A DNA stretch of 9,501 bases from Synergistaceae bacterium (GTDB taxonomy: Bacteria > Synergistota > Synergistia > Synergistales > Synergistaceae), in assembly GCA_012728505.1 (NCBI GenBank), contig JAAYEY010000114.1:1-9501 (forward strand). Reading direction: 5' to 3'. The notes below the pieces were generated by a model that saw only the letters and a list, made by a program, of their open reading frames with translations, made no database searches and was not told where the DNA came from. Of the stretch, positions 8,586 through 9,501 are shown piece by piece. The position numbers and the translations under genes were made by a program. Within the stretch, counting starts at the first letter, position 1; the number at the start of each line of letters is the position of its first letter.

Positions 8586-8586
<1 letters not shown>
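3559..8586 (-). CDS. rpoC: DNA-directed RNA polymerase subunit beta-prime
   Basis: Beta-prime forms the clamp, bridge helix and catalytic metal site of RNA polymerase. At 1675 residues it is much longer than the E. coli subunit (about 1400). Domains in order: zinc ribbon with C61, C63, C78, C81; an N-terminal insertion in roughly 135-330; clamp helices, the sigma-binding coiled coil, about 437-477; catalytic NADFDGDQ with metal-binding D625, D627, D629; F-loop region near 875-899; bridge helix about 913-947; second zinc site C958, C1033, C1040, C1043; trigger loop segment [19 protein letters not shown] (1066-1084, His1081). No insertion interrupts the trigger loop, unlike E. coli. A second insertion of about 315 residues lies between INDKHIE (1212) and [10 protein letters not shown] (1589). 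The C-terminal [16 protein letters not shown] segment is intact. The ATG at 8586 overlaps the rpoB stop as TAATG, with GGGGGA at 8601-8596 as the ribosome binding site, so translation is probably coupled. Confidence 0.98.

Positions 8587-9501
<915 letters not shown>

Overview
The window is a dense block of core information-processing genes. All of them read on the minus strand, so gene order runs from high to low coordinates: the 3' end of rpoB, rpoC, a small L7Ae-family gene, rpsL, rpsG, fusA and the 5' end of tuf. This is the bacterial rpoBC-str arrangement. Every longer reading frame on the plus strand is an antisense shadow of one of these genes. I see no mobile element, CRISPR array, tRNA, rRNA or accessory gene.

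The organism is a bacterium of moderate GC content. Three features argue against an enterobacterial or other proteobacterial source: an 82-residue L7Ae-like gene between rpoC and rpsL (as in Bacillus and relatives), strong GGAGG-type ribosome binding sites, and a 1675-residue beta-prime subunit with large insertions but no insertion in its trigger loop. My best guess is Synergistota. Other deeply branching or Firmicutes-like lineages, including Thermotogota-like ones, remain possible. This assignment is inference from remembered family patterns, not from a search.

Layout: 8586-9501 is the rpoB C-terminus, with an acidic tail of about 100 residues. 3559-8586 is complete rpoC, coupled to rpoB by a TAATG stop-start overlap. 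3438-3558 is the only sizeable non-coding gap (121 nt) and the most interesting part of the window. It holds two tandem inverted repeats, the first overlapping the rpoC stop codon. The second has a near-consensus minus-strand promoter built into it: its -35 lies in the loop and its -10 immediately follows the stem. A small hairpin lies just before the next ribosome binding site. 3189-3437 is the L7Ae-like gene, 2784-3155 rpsL (TTG start), 2284-2754 rpsG, 172-2238 fusA and 1-126 the first 42 codons of tuf. Gaps inside the str cluster are 28-45 nt and each carries a ribosome binding site, so co-transcription is likely.

Together the genes supply the transcription catalytic core (beta and beta-prime), two small-subunit proteins (S12 in the decoding centre, S7 in the head near the E site), a probable kink-turn RNA-binding protein and the two elongation GTPases. 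I found no evidence of a novel multi-gene system. The items worth a second look are the intergenic architecture after rpoC and the lineage-specific extensions of the two polymerase subunits.
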